Counted from the first letter of the stretch, positions 1 to 7,599 are shown. The stretch: DNA of 64,000 nucleotides from Dyella flava (GCF_016904955.1 NZ_JADIKE010000030.1:62001-126000); one strand, 5' to 3'. Numbers and translations: made by a program. The notes: generated from the sequence alone by a model not told the origin.

Positions 1-739
1 CCACCACCGCCAGCGTGCAGATCACCGGCGAGTTGAACCAATCCAGATCCTTGCCCTTGTCCAGCATGACCTGCAACGAGCCGACCCAGCAGACCAGCGA
101 GAGCAGGCCGACGGTGTCGATCGGCAGCTTGCGCGAGGGTGTTTCGCGGTCGCGATAAAGCGCCCACACCACCGCGGCGGTAAAGATACCGACTGGCACA
201 TTGATATAGAAAATCCATGACCAGCTGTAGCTATCGGTGATCCAGCCGCCAAGCCAGGGGCCGGCGATCGGGCCCACCGTGGCAGTCATCGCCCACAACG
301 ACAATGCACTCGCACTTTTGTTTTTGGGGAACGTGGTCAGCAGCAACGCTTGCGACAGCGGCACCAGCGGACCAGCCGCGGCACCTTGCAACACGCGCGC
401 GAGCAGCAGCACCGGCAGGTTGGGGGCGATACCGCACATGGCCGAAGTAATCACGAACAACAGGATCGCCGCCACAAACAGCTTCACCTGACCCACGCGC
501 TGCGTCAGCCAGCCGGTCAGCGGGATCGAGACCGCGTTGGCGGCGGAAAACATCGTGATCACCCAGGTGCCGTCGTCCACCGATACGCCCAGGTCGCCGG
601 ACAGGGTGGGGATAGCGACGTTGGCGATGGAGGAGTCCAGAACGTTCATGAAGGTGGCGAGCGCCACCGCGAACGCGCCCAACGCGAAACGCATGCCCGT
701 CAGGGGAGCCGGTGCCGCGGGGGTGGTTACCGAGTTCAT
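1..739 (-). CDS. MFS drug exporter, DHA2 (EmrB/QacA-type), 3' end beyond the window
   Basis: The frame is open from an ATG at 739 to the window edge, so about the first 246 residues are visible. They start MNSVTTPAAP and contain the DHA2 hallmark of helix 1, FMNVLDSSIANVAIPTL. Next come GTWVITMF (helix 2) and an R-rich loop with LLLARVLQGAAAGPLVPLSQ (motif of helix 4), then GPIAGPWLGGWI. Family members are 14-helix proton antiporters of the inner membrane, often paired with an EmrA-type fusion protein; no EmrA gene is visible on the upstream side. Two matching inverted repeats lie upstream and suggest repression by a MarR- or TetR-type protein. The substrate cannot be told from the sequence. 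Confidence 0.9.
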   Translation of the reverse strand, partial: MNSVTTPAAPAPLTGMRFALGAFAVALATFMNVLDSSIANVAIPTLSGDLGVSVDDGTWVITMFSAANAVSIPLTGWLTQRVGQVKLFVAAILLFVITSAMCGIAPNLPVLLLARVLQGAAAGPLVPLSQALLLTTFPKNKSASALSLWAMTATVGPIAGPWLGGWITDSYSWSWIFYINVPVGIFTAAVVWALYRDRETPSRKLPIDTVGLLSLVCWVGSLQVMLDKGKDLDWFNSPVICTLAVV

Positions 740-783
740 AGAGTGCCTACTGCGTCGATGGGGATGAGGGGTCGGGGGTTTCG

Positions 784-811
784 ACTATTTATCTGACATG
801 TCAGATAAATA
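784..811. promoter_or_regulatory. Perfect 28-bp palindromic operator upstream of the MFS exporter
   Basis: Positions 784-811 form a perfect palindrome centred between 797 and 798. The core is TATCTG-N6-CAGATA at 789-806, flanked by A/T-rich arms. It ends 45 bp upstream of the exporter start codon, where a repressor would cover the promoter or the transcription start. Length and symmetry fit MarR or TetR family operators. Confidence 0.7.
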
Positions 812-908
812 GCTAAAAAATAACGGCAAAACACATGGTTGGGCAAAGGAGGGTGGTCCTCGATTGACCGGTTGCCAGGGTGGGTTGCCGTATTGCTGAC
901 AAACACAA

Positions 909-926
909 TATCTGATTATGCAGATA
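909..926. promoter_or_regulatory. Second copy of the MFS operator core
   Basis: TATCTG-N6-CAGATA recurs at 909-926 with a different spacer, 120 bp from the first site centre to centre. The same half-sites and the same 6-bp spacer make chance unlikely. Two sites flanking an A/T-rich stretch suggest cooperative repression or two promoters. Confidence 0.6.
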
Positions 927-1060
927 AATGCAATAGCCCCTAATAAAAATTTTTGACCCGGGTGAGGGGCGGGTTCTGAGGCATCCGGGCGCCTCTGCTC
1001 GAAGCGTCCAACGGAATTAGGAAGCCATCCAAGTCAGCTGCGCCGCTTCAAACCACCTCA

Positions 1061-1180
1061 CCGTCGTCCCGGCGCGCGCGGGGGCACATGGATGCGCCAG
1101 CTTTGAGGAGCGAGGAACACCGGGACCCAGTGACTTGGATGTAGCAAAGACACTAGGTCCCGGCCTTCGCCGGGACGACG
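1061..1180. repeat. REP-like palindromic element, family A, degenerate copy
   Basis: CCGTCGTCCCGGCG at the left end and CGCCGGGACGACG at the right end are inverted. Between them is the CCCAGTGACTTGGATGTAGC core that also occurs at 7487-7500. The left arm is damaged (GC-rich run, 1070-1085). Other family members are at about 7141, 7457, 16882, 24160 and 47939. The element has replaced the 3' part of a TetR-type gene. Confidence 0.75.
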
Positions 1181-1375
1181 AGCAGAGCGCGAAATGCGCT
1201 CCATGATGACTTCCACCACAAAGTCGTCTTTACGTGGGAAGTGATTGAGCGATGTCCCTCTCGCAAGACCAGCTTCTTTGGCGATGCCTTCGCTGATCGC
1301 TTTTGCTTTGGAGAAGGCGCTCGGTGATCTAAACAAAATGTTTACGAGCGCACGCATCAGCGCATGCGTGAACAC
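1181..1375 (-). pseudogene. Remnant of a TetR-family regulator (N-terminal HTH only)
   Basis: Reading from an ATG at 1375, about 65 codons encode a recognisable TetR DNA-binding region: AISEGIAKEAGLARGTSLNHFPRKDDFVVEVI in the family pattern 'I-x2-EAG(V/L)-x-(K/R)GT-x3-HFPxK(D/E)', written here in parts. The helix-turn-helix is followed directly by a REP-like element, so the ligand-binding domain is gone. The helix before the HTH is also unusual (LFRSPSAFSKAK where LFxxxGYxxT is expected). The remnant sits upstream of the MFS exporter on the same strand. It may be what is left of that exporter's original regulator; this is inference. Confidence 0.6.
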
Positions 1376-1435
1376 CCGCTCAAATCAGTAATGGCCACGG
1401 AGCCCCCCTTTTCATCGGCCTCTTGATGATGGTAC

Positions 1436-1451
1436 GGTAACGTACATTACC
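1436..1451. promoter_or_regulatory. Candidate TetR autoregulatory operator
   Basis: GGTAA-N6-TTACC forms an inverted repeat at 1436-1451, ending 8 bp before the ATG of the TetR gene at 1460. There is no convincing Shine-Dalgarno sequence in this interval, so the site probably covers the transcription start or leader. Autoregulation is common in this family. Confidence 0.45.
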
Positions 1452-1459
1452 AATTCCCA

Positions 1460-2152
1460 ATGGCCTCCCCAGCCATGACTCAACCCCCCAAAAAGCGCCA
1501 GACCAAGGCCGAACGACGCTCCGCCATTCTGCAAGCGGCCGGCGAAGCGTTCTTCCTGCAGGGCTACGCCGCGACCAGCATCGACTCGATCATCGAGCGC
1601 CTCGGCGGATCGAAACGCGCGATCTATCAAGAGTTCGGTAGCAAGGAAGGGCTGCTCGTCGCCTTCGTGTCGGAAGGCTCCAACCTGCTGCTGGCTTCGT
1701 TGGACGATGCGTACGTCGAACACCACGATCTGCGCGAGACCCTGATTGAATTCGGCTGCGCGATGACGAGCGCATTACTCGGCCCCGGCTTCATCGGTGC
1801 TTATCGATCCGTCCTCTCCGAAGCGTTGCGGTTTCCGGAGCTGGCCCAGGCGTATTACGTCAACGGACCGGGTAAAGCGCAACACCGCCTGGCGCAGGTT
1901 TTAAACAGCGCCAAAGATCGCGGCGAGATCCGCCTGGAAGACTGCGACGCCGCTGCGTGCCATCTGCTCGGCATGCTGCGCGACAACGTGCATCTGCGTG
2001 TTGTCCTTGGTCTTAGCCCGCGGCCCAGTCAAAAAGACATCCGCAAGCATGTGACGTCGGCCGTCGATCTCTTTCTGCACGGCGCCAGTGCCTCCGCGCC
2101 AGTGGTCGTACGTAAACCGCGCCCCGCAACGAAAACGGCGGAAAAGAAATGA
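1460..2152 (+). CDS. TetR/AcrR-family transcriptional regulator
   Basis: 230 residues. After a basic N-terminus (PKKRQTKAERRS) comes a complete TetR helix-turn-helix: ILQAAGEAFFLQGYAATS, then IIERLGGSKRAIYQEFGSKEGLL, residues about 20-65. The C-terminal half matches the AefR/YxaF-like ligand domain (TLIEFGCAM, GAYRSVLSEALRFPELAQAYY) found in regulators of RND and MFS pumps. The C-terminus is basic and low in complexity. An internal ATG at 1475 (MTQPPKKRQT) is an equally good start because neither has a strong ribosome site. The stop overlaps the start of the receiver protein (ATGA), so the two are co-translated. Target genes are not evident; the exporter at 1-739 is a candidate. Confidence 0.9.
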   Translation: MASPAMTQPPKKRQTKAERRSAILQAAGEAFFLQGYAATSIDSIIERLGGSKRAIYQEFGSKEGLLVAFVSEGSNLLLASLDDAYVEHHDLRETLIEFGCAMTSALLGPGFIGAYRSVLSEALRFPELAQAYYVNGPGKAQHRLAQVLNSAKDRGEIRLEDCDAAACHLLGMLRDNVHLRVVLGLSPRPSQKDIRKHVTSAVDLFLHGASASAPVVVRKPRPATKTAEKK

Positions 2153-2589
2153 CACAGGCCAACCCGTACGCGCTGAATAGTATGAGTGCACCTTCTTCAT
2201 TCTCCATGAGCTGCGCTCTCGTGCTGGAAGACGACCTGATGGTCGCGGCAGGGCTGTGCGATGTGATCGAGTCAGAGGGCTTGCCCACCCTGCTTGTTTC
2301 CGGCAATGACTCCATGGGCGCCGAGGCACTGATCCGGCACGGCCACTTGTTGGCGATCGCCGTGGTGGATGTGAGCCAACCACGCGACATGACCTACGCG
2401 CTGCTGGATTTGCTTCGCGGCCACGGAATACCGGCCGTATGCGTCTCCACGACGCCATCGATCGAGTTGCCGGCTCCATATGCGTCATTGCCGCTCTTTA
2501 TCAAACCGTTTGACATGAACAGCTTTCGGCAGGTCTTGCGTGAAATGGCAGCCGAAGGGATCCATAGCACGCACGAGCGCGGGATCTGA
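2149..2589 (+). CDS. Single-domain response-regulator receiver protein
   Basis: 146 residues with one CheY-like domain and no output domain. The acidic pair is E27-D28-D29 (LVLEDD), the phospho-acceptor is D74 (AVVDVS), the Ser/Thr switch is S100-T101 and the conserved lysine is K119 (FIKPFD). The first 20 residues are a poorly conserved leader, and M12 or M20 could be the real start. The gene overlaps the upstream TetR gene by 4 bp, an unusual pairing. Such free receivers act in phosphorelays or bind partner proteins; no kinase gene is adjacent. Confidence 0.85.
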   Translation: MTQANPYALNSMSAPSSFSMSCALVLEDDLMVAAGLCDVIESEGLPTLLVSGNDSMGAEALIRHGHLLAIAVVDVSQPRDMTYALLDLLRGHGIPAVCVSTTPSIELPAPYASLPLFIKPFDMNSFRQVLREMAAEGIHSTHERGI

Positions 2590-2652
2590 TTCGTATCTTC
2601 ACGGATCCCACCACACCACCCATCGCAAAAAAAGCGTTTGATTGGAGTAACG

Positions 2653-3153
2653 ATGATGACGCTATTACGAATCGCCGACCTTGCTTCTGACCAACCGCAA
2701 AGCCTGGCGCATCTTACAAGTCGGGCCAACATGGCCATCTGGTTGTTCATCACCCACCATACCGAAGCGCTCGGCGGCATCACCGGCATGCAGGCCAGTG
2801 TGCTCCAGCTGGTCACCAGCTGCAGGGGTGTTACGTCCATTGAAATCGCGCGGCTCTACAAGTTGCAGCCGAGCTCGATCACCGGACTGGTCGACCGCCT
2901 GGTCAAGAAGGGCCTGGTGCTGCGCGTTCCCAGCGACGACGACCGGCGTGTCGCTTATCTTCGCGCCACCAGTGAAGGCGAAGCCTTGGCGGCTCAATTG
3001 CAGGCTGTCTTTGATAAATCGATCGGGTCGCTGACCGATGGCATCAGTGACGGCGATCTGGCCATTTTTCGACATTGCTTGAAGCACATCGCTTTGAACG
3101 CACGCGCAGCCGAAGAGGCCGGCAGCCCAGGCGCGAATGATCTGGTCTATTGA
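2653..3153 (+). CDS. MarR-family transcriptional regulator
   Basis: About 166 residues. The winged-helix core is clear: TGMQASVLQLV, GVTSIEIARLYKLQPSSITGLVDRLVKKGLVLRVPSDDDRRVAYL in family order, followed by a wing and LRATSEGEAL. The start at 2653 is chosen because GGAG at 2644-2647 sits at proper distance; ATG 2656 would also work, and an upstream in-frame TTG at 2638 overlaps the ribosome site. The recognition helix (LQPSSITGLVDRL) is typical of regulators binding palindromes of about 16-18 bp. The exporter operators at 784-811 and 909-926 are possible targets, but this is inference. Confidence 0.9.
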   Translation: MMTLLRIADLASDQPQSLAHLTSRANMAIWLFITHHTEALGGITGMQASVLQLVTSCRGVTSIEIARLYKLQPSSITGLVDRLVKKGLVLRVPSDDDRRVAYLRATSEGEALAAQLQAVFDKSIGSLTDGISDGDLAIFRHCLKHIALNARAAEEAGSPGANDLVY

Positions 3154-3235
3154 AGCGCGCAACGTCATTCAAAAAAAGCGCCACATTTCAAACCGCCTCA
3201 CCGTCGCCTCCGCGCGACGACAAGCGAGCAAACGC

Positions 3236-3331
3236 GTAGGTTGGGTAGGTTGGGTTAGCGCAGCGTAACCCAACGGAATCCGATCGAAGCGATGAACATC
3301 GTTGGGTTACGCGGAGCTAACCCAACCTACG
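3236..3331. repeat. REP-like inverted repeat, family B
   Basis: GTAGGTTGGGTT at 3236-3259 (with a short internal repeat) and AACCCAACCTACG at 3317-3331 are inverted. Each arm also carries GGGTTAGC(G/T)C and GCGTAACCCAACG, so nested hairpins can form. Family B copies also lie near 7267, 29430, 30267 and 45341. Confidence 0.8.
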
Positions 3332-3347
3332 CACTGCAGCATGTCAC

Positions 3348-3908
3348 TCACTTTGGTGTGGCAACCGGCCGCCGGCCCCGCGATACGTGCCCTGCCATAA
3401 GCCGCTGAAAGATCAAGGCCAGCGCCAGAAAGTACAGCGTATGTGCTGCTGCAAACCATGCAACGCCGATAAAACCAAGGTGAGCCGTGCCGGCAAACCC
3501 CTCACCGGTTAGCGGCAGCACGACCACGGCGTTCAACAGCCAGACCACCAGCGCGTACCACAGCCCCTTCACCCAGGCCTTGGCACGCCACCACGGCTCG
3601 ATCGCAAACGCATAGCCCAGTGCCATCAGCATGCCGATAAAAAAATGGAAGCCAACCTGAAAGTAGGGATCGGCAAGTAGATGCCACGGCTTCTGCAGCG
3701 ACCCGCCAGACCGCTGCATCAATAAACCAAACCAGGACGTCAGCAGTCGAAGCAGCCCGCCATGCGCCGTGGCAATCGAAAAGCAATCCGCCAGCTTCAA
3801 CGCGCCGGTATTCAGTGAAATTGCGATGAGCCCGGCGATCAGGGCGAATTTAAGCCTCGCCACGCCATGGTAGAAAGGCGAGCTCATCCCGGCGCCCACC
3901 ACATTCAA
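3348..3908 (-). CDS. Four-helix integral membrane protein of the ECF operon, function unknown
   Basis: 186 residues from a TTG overlapping the anti-sigma stop codon; ATG 3887 (MSSPFYHGVA) is the alternative. Hydrophobic segments lie at about 18-42, 87-105, 115-135 and 143-168. No catalytic motif was recognised. It is the last of three translationally coupled genes (sigma, anti-sigma, this protein), divergent from a peroxidase and cytochrome b561. A role in that envelope redox-stress response is likely by context only. Confidence 0.7.
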   Translation of the reverse strand: MNVVGAGMSSPFYHGVARLKFALIAGLIAISLNTGALKLADCFSIATAHGGLLRLLTSWFGLLMQRSGGSLQKPWHLLADPYFQVGFHFFIGMLMALGYAFAIEPWWRAKAWVKGLWYALVVWLLNAVVVLPLTGEGFAGTAHLGFIGVAWFAAAHTLYFLALALIFQRLMAGHVSRGRRPVATPK

Positions 3909-4663
3909 ATAACACGCTCCAGCGCTTGCGCCACCAGGCGCTTGTCCGTGCCATCAACGCGGCTGACCATCGCGTAGTTATACGACCGGTCAGAACCGTA
4001 TTGCGCCAGCAGGTCTCCGTCAGCGCGTTGTCCGGAAGGTAGCAGATCGCGCATCGGTCCCGGTGGGCGCACGTAAAAACTGATCGCGTGCCCTTCCGCA
4101 TCCTTGTACAGCACCATCGCCGCCGGTCCCTGATCCGTGGCGAACAACCGCCCACCAATCGGGTGATACCCGGCATCGTGCAGGTCGGGGAGACGTGCCG
4201 TGCGTTCGATGTGTTTGTCGAGCCACGCCTGCAACACGCTGTCTTCTTCCGATACCACATCGAGCGGAACGCTTTGATTCACCGCCACCATGCGATACGC
4301 CGCCATGGCGTCGCCCATCGGCGGCATCGCCCGTGCAAATCGCCAGCCATGGACTTGCCAGCCGCTGAGACCACCTACGCACAGGCTGAGTACCAGCATC
4401 GCGGCAATCGCCAGTCGTGCGCGGAAGCGCTGCCAGCGTCGCGCGCGGATATGCGCGGGATCCAGCGCCGGGTTATCCGCCATCGCGGGCAAGGCACCGT
4501 ACAGCGCCCTCAGCCGCTGCGTATCACGCTGCCAGGCACGCACTTCTTCCGCGCGTTCCGGATGCTGCGCCAAATAGAATTCCACCGCCTGCCGGCGCGA
4601 CTCATCAAGGCGGCCGTCGATGTAAGCGTGGATCTCGTATTCGCTGGGTATTGTTGTATTCAT
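3905..4663 (-). CDS. Transmembrane anti-sigma factor
   Basis: 252 residues. The cytoplasmic N-terminus starts MNTTIPSEYEIHAYIDGRLDESRR, the usual opening of RsiW/ChrR-like anti-sigma factors. A typical HxxxCxxC zinc motif is absent: QHPERAEEVRAW replaces it, so this is a zinc-free variant. One transmembrane segment spans about 84-104 (LAIAAMLVLSLCVGGLSGW). The periplasmic domain of about 145 residues has no motif I recognise. It overlaps the sigma gene upstream and the membrane protein downstream by 4 bp each. It should hold the ECF factor inactive until an envelope or redox signal arrives. Confidence 0.85.
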   Translation of the reverse strand: MNTTIPSEYEIHAYIDGRLDESRRQAVEFYLAQHPERAEEVRAWQRDTQRLRALYGALPAMADNPALDPAHIRARRWQRFRARLAIAAMLVLSLCVGGLSGWQVHGWRFARAMPPMGDAMAAYRMVAVNQSVPLDVVSEEDSVLQAWLDKHIERTARLPDLHDAGYHPIGGRLFATDQGPAAMVLYKDAEGHAISFYVRPPGPMRDLLPSGQRADGDLLAQYGSDRSYNYAMVSRVDGTDKRLVAQALERVI

Positions 4664-5175
4664 TTGAGCAACCGTAAGACAGGGGTGGTTGTTTCACCAT
4701 CGTTGAGCCGACGCAGCGCCTGCCGTGCGCGCGACAGGCGAGACATCACCGTACCGATGGGCACATCGAGTATCTGCGCGACTTCCTCGTAGCTGAGACC
4801 TTCCACCGACACCCATAGCAGCAGGTTGCGCTGATCGGGCGGAAGACGCTCCAACGACCAGAGCACCGACTGCGCGATCACCTCGCGCTCCACCGACGGG
4901 TGCTCCTCCTCATCGCCGAAGCGAAAGCGCTCAAGCATCGACGCATAGCGTTTGGCACTGCGACGCGCGTCCAGAAACTGGCGGTACAGAATCGTAAACA
5001 GCCACGGGCGCAGCGCTGTGCTGTCGCGCCGGCTATCCCAGCGCGACAGCGCACGCTCCAGCGTGGACTGCACCAGATCGTCGGCGCTGGTCGCTTCGCG
5101 GGTCAGCCAAAGCGCAAAGCGCCGCAGGCGCGGCAGCAATTCGCGCAGTTGGGCGTCAATGGCGTGATAGGGCAT
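4660..5175 (-). CDS. ECF sigma-70 factor
   Basis: 171 residues. Region 2 covers LPRLRRFALWLTREATSADDLVQSTLERAL and WDSRRDSTALRPWLFTILYRQFLDARR in order, with the expected acidic DDLVQ box. Region 4 contains LPPDQRNLLLWVSVEGLSYEEVAQIL and DVPIGTVMSRLSRARQALR. Size and spacing are normal for the family. Upstream, the minus-strand sequence GGAATA-N15-CGTCC is a candidate own promoter, and the same motif faces the divergent peroxidase gene. The regulon therefore probably includes both operons. Confidence 0.93.
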   Translation of the reverse strand: MPYHAIDAQLRELLPRLRRFALWLTREATSADDLVQSTLERALSRWDSRRDSTALRPWLFTILYRQFLDARRSAKRYASMLERFRFGDEEEHPSVEREVIAQSVLWSLERLPPDQRNLLLWVSVEGLSYEEVAQILDVPIGTVMSRLSRARQALRRLNDGETTTPVLRLLK

Positions 5176-5207
5176 GGTCGAAGCCTTTCAGGGACAGTCC
5201 TGCAGGA

Positions 5208-5233
5208 GGACGCCGCTCGGACCCAGATATTCC
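5208..5233 (-). promoter_or_regulatory. Candidate ECF promoter for the sigma/anti-sigma operon
   Basis: On the minus strand GGAATA (5233-5228) is followed after exactly 15 bases by CGTCC (5212-5208), 33 bp before the sigma gene start. GGAAT-type -35 and CGTC-type -10 elements are common in ECF promoters. The matching divergent copy supports autoregulation. Confidence 0.6.
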
Positions 5234-5246
5234 CTCCACCGGCGAT

Positions 5247-5272
5247 GGAATAAAAGCCGCCACCACCCGTCT
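5247..5272 (+). promoter_or_regulatory. Candidate ECF promoter for the peroxidase/cytochrome b561 operon
   Basis: GGAATA at 5247-5252, a 15-bp spacer, then CGTCT at 5268-5272. The downstream ATG is at 5317, behind a CCAGGAG ribosome site at 5304-5310. Element sequence and spacing match the divergent site at 5208-5233. Confidence 0.65.
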
Positions 5273-5316
5273 GCCAGCCACTAGACCACCTGTGGCCGCA
5301 CGGCCAGGAGTTGCTT

Positions 5317-6417
5317 ATGAACAATCCACCCTCGGCCATGGCGCCGGCTGATCACTTTGTCGCCTGGGCATTCATTGTCGGGCTAGTTGTCGTGGTGGCC
5401 TTCGCCTTTGGCTACGTCGGCGGCTGGCTGGCGCCGGATCGGCTCACCTCCGGACGCATCGTCAACCAGTTCCAGAAAAACGCCGGCGTCTTTCCAGGCT
5501 ACCGTCGCAATCACGCCAAGGGCGTCTGCATCTCCGGCTACTTCCAGAGCAGCGGTGGGGCCGCGCCGTATTCGGTGGCCGAGGTCTTTGCCTCCGGCCA
5601 GCGCACCCCGGTGGTTGGCCGCTTTGCGATCCCCGGCAGCAACCCCTACGCGCCCGACAGCAGCGTGCCGATCCGCAGCATGGCGCTGCGCTTTGCCCAG
5701 GCCAACGGCCAGCAATGGCGTACCGGCATGAACGACACGCCGGTATTCGCAGTGTCGACCCCGCAGGCCTTCTTCGCGCAGCTGCAAGCCGGCCAGCCTG
5801 ACCCGGCCACCGGCAAACCCGATCCGAAAAAGTTGGCCGCCTTCTTCGCCAGCCATCCGGAAACCGCCGCGTTCCGCGCGTGGGCGAAAACGGCACATCC
5901 CTCAGCCAGTTTCGTTGACCAAAATTATTACAGCCTCAACGCGTTCGAGTTCGTCGACGCCGCCGGCAAGCGTCATCCGGTGCGTTGGGAAATGATGTCG
6001 GAGACCACCGATGCCGACGGCACGCCCACGGCACCGGCCGGCAGTAAAAATTACCTCTCCCCCGATCTGGAACAACGCCTTGCACAAGGCCCTCTGCGCT
6101 GGAAATTGATGGTAACGCTCGCCAACCCGGGCGATCCCACCAATGACGCCACCAAGGCATGGCCTGCCGACCGCACCACCATCGACGCCGGTGAACTCGT
6201 CGTGGATAGCACCGAGCCACAGGCAAGCGGCCCCTGCCGCGACATCAATTACGACCCCACCGTGTTGCCCGACGGTATCGAGATTTCCGACGACCCGCTG
6301 CTTCCCGCGCGCTCGGCCGCCTACGCCACTTCCTATCTGCGCCGCACCAGTGAAGAAGCCCATCTGCCCGGCAGCGCCGAGGCGTCCGTGAAGAGCAAGT
6401 CGGAGATCAAGTCATGA
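5317..6417 (+). CDS. Membrane-anchored catalase-family peroxidase (SrpA-like)
   Basis: 366 residues. A single N-terminal transmembrane anchor (about 14-37) is followed by a shortened catalase fold. Visible family features are RRNHAKGVCISGYF (distal haem histidine), FAIPGSNPYAPD, RSMALRF, the FFASHPET segment and YATSYLRR near the C-terminus. At about 330 residues after the anchor it is much shorter than monofunctional catalases, as SrpA-like enzymes are; these use haem and usually act as peroxidases in the periplasm. The ATG at 5317 has CCAGGAG six bases upstream. It overlaps the cytochrome b561 gene by 4 bp. Electron supply from that cytochrome is a reasonable inference. Confidence 0.85.
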   Translation: MNNPPSAMAPADHFVAWAFIVGLVVVVAFAFGYVGGWLAPDRLTSGRIVNQFQKNAGVFPGYRRNHAKGVCISGYFQSSGGAAPYSVAEVFASGQRTPVVGRFAIPGSNPYAPDSSVPIRSMALRFAQANGQQWRTGMNDTPVFAVSTPQAFFAQLQAGQPDPATGKPDPKKLAAFFASHPETAAFRAWAKTAHPSASFVDQNYYSLNAFEFVDAAGKRHPVRWEMMSETTDADGTPTAPAGSKNYLSPDLEQRLAQGPLRWKLMVTLANPGDPTNDATKAWPADRTTIDAGELVVDSTEPQASGPCRDINYDPTVLPDGIEISDDPLLPARSAAYATSYLRRTSEEAHLPGSAEASVKSKSEIKS

Positions 6418-7058
6418 AGCACACCCCCGTCATGAAGGAAAAAACCGGCGCCTTCAGCTTTGCCGCCCGCGTGCTGCACTGGCTGATGGCGGCCATGATC
6501 CTGGCCATGTTGTTCATCGGCGTGGCGATGGTGGCATCGGTATCCGCGCTGCACGAATGGCTATTGCATATCCATAAGCCACTCGGGATCGCGATTCTGA
6601 TCCTGGCCATCGTGCGATTCGCCATACGTCTGCGCCGTCCGCCGCCGCCGTTGCCGGAGGACCTGCCGATGATTCAACAACTGGCGGCCCATGCATCCCA
6701 CTGGGTGCTGTATGGCTTGATGATCGCGATGCCGCTGATCGGTTGGGCGATGCTGTCCGCCGGTGGTTTTCCCGTCATGCTGAGCGAATCGCTGCGCCTG
6801 CCGCCGATTGTTCCCGTCAATCCAATCGCCTTTGCGGTATTGCGTCAGCTGCACACCTACCTGGCCTTCCTGCTCTTCATCACCTTCCTGGCGCACATGG
6901 CCGCCGCGCTGTACCACGGCCTGATTCGCCGTGACGGCGTGCTCGCCAGCATGGTGAGCGGAAAAAGGGCGCCGACCTTTAGCTATCCCGCCATTGGCAC
7001 GTCAGAAGCGGATCGTCACCGGTCAAAGCAAAAACAAGCTGTCCGCATCGGCAAATGA
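6414..7058 (+). CDS. Cytochrome b561
   Basis: 214 residues with four predicted membrane helices: about 17-40, 50-70, 92-115 and 145-168. Histidines in helix 1 (VLHWLMA), in LHIHKPLGI, in HASHWVLYGLM and in QLHTYLAFLL are placed as the b-type haem ligands of the YodB/CybB family. The first codons overlap the peroxidase stop codon. Such proteins pass quinol-derived electrons to periplasmic acceptors; here the co-expressed peroxidase is the likely acceptor. The C-terminal tail (from about 185) is polar and not conserved in type. Confidence 0.88.
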   Translation: MKHTPVMKEKTGAFSFAARVLHWLMAAMILAMLFIGVAMVASVSALHEWLLHIHKPLGIAILILAIVRFAIRLRRPPPPLPEDLPMIQQLAAHASHWVLYGLMIAMPLIGWAMLSAGGFPVMLSESLRLPPIVPVNPIAFAVLRQLHTYLAFLLFITFLAHMAAALYHGLIRRDGVLASMVSGKRAPTFSYPAIGTSEADRHRSKQKQAVRIGK

Positions 7059-7069
7059 TGAACTGGCGT

Positions 7070-7536
7070 GTGGCTTGGGTTACCCCGGACGTGATCCGGG
7101 GTAACCCAACAGAAGGTCCATTCGAATGCCATGTTGCATACCGTCGTCCCGGCGAGGGCCGGGCCCAAAAGTGCGAAGCAAAGCGACTTCCCCTCCCTGC
7201 GCTTTCGCTCCACCCCAGCCACTGGGCCCGGCCCTCCCCAGGACGACGGCAAGCGAGCACATGTGCCGGTTGGGTTAGCGCAGCGCAACCAATGAGCCCC
7301 ACTCGTGCATAAAGCCACATCCTGGGTCCATGCACGATACGGTTGCGCTGCGCTAACCCAATCCACACGTCAGATGCGTAGGTTGGGTTGCCCCGGACTT
7401 GATCCGGGGTAACCCAGCAAAAGGGCGCATTCAACCACCACATTTCAACCGCCTCACCGTCGCCCCGGCGAAAGCCGGGGCCCAGTGACTTGGATGTAGC
7501 GATGAGGCTGGACCCCGGCTTTCGCCGGGGCGACGG
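7070..7536. repeat. Cluster of REP-like elements (families A and B)
   Basis: This gene-free stretch is nearly all repeats. In order: a GGTTACCCCGGA/TCCGGGGTAACC hairpin (7077-7109); a family A element (7141-7249); a family B pair with GGTTGGGTTAGCGCAGCGCAACC and its inverse (7267-7375, arms named in parts); another CCCCGGA hairpin (7387-7417); and a second family A element (7457-7536). Such arrays often act as terminators or gyrase/IHF binding sites. Confidence 0.8.
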
Positions 7537-7553
7537 AAAGCGAGCAAGTCAGG

Positions 7554-7580
7554 AAAAAAGAAGGCCCCGCAAGGGGCCTT
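7554..7580 (-). terminator. Rho-independent terminator of the alpha/beta hydrolase gene
   Basis: On the minus strand AAGGCCCC-TTGC-GGGGCCTT (7580-7561) is followed by C and a run of six T (7559-7554). It starts 20 bp after the hydrolase stop codon. Confidence 0.85.
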
Positions 7581-7599
7581 CAGTGTCACCGAAAGACAC

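Noticed and set aside
7070..7536. CRISPR array
   Set aside because: Repeats are palindromic, unevenly spaced and not separated by unique spacers of constant length; no cas genes.
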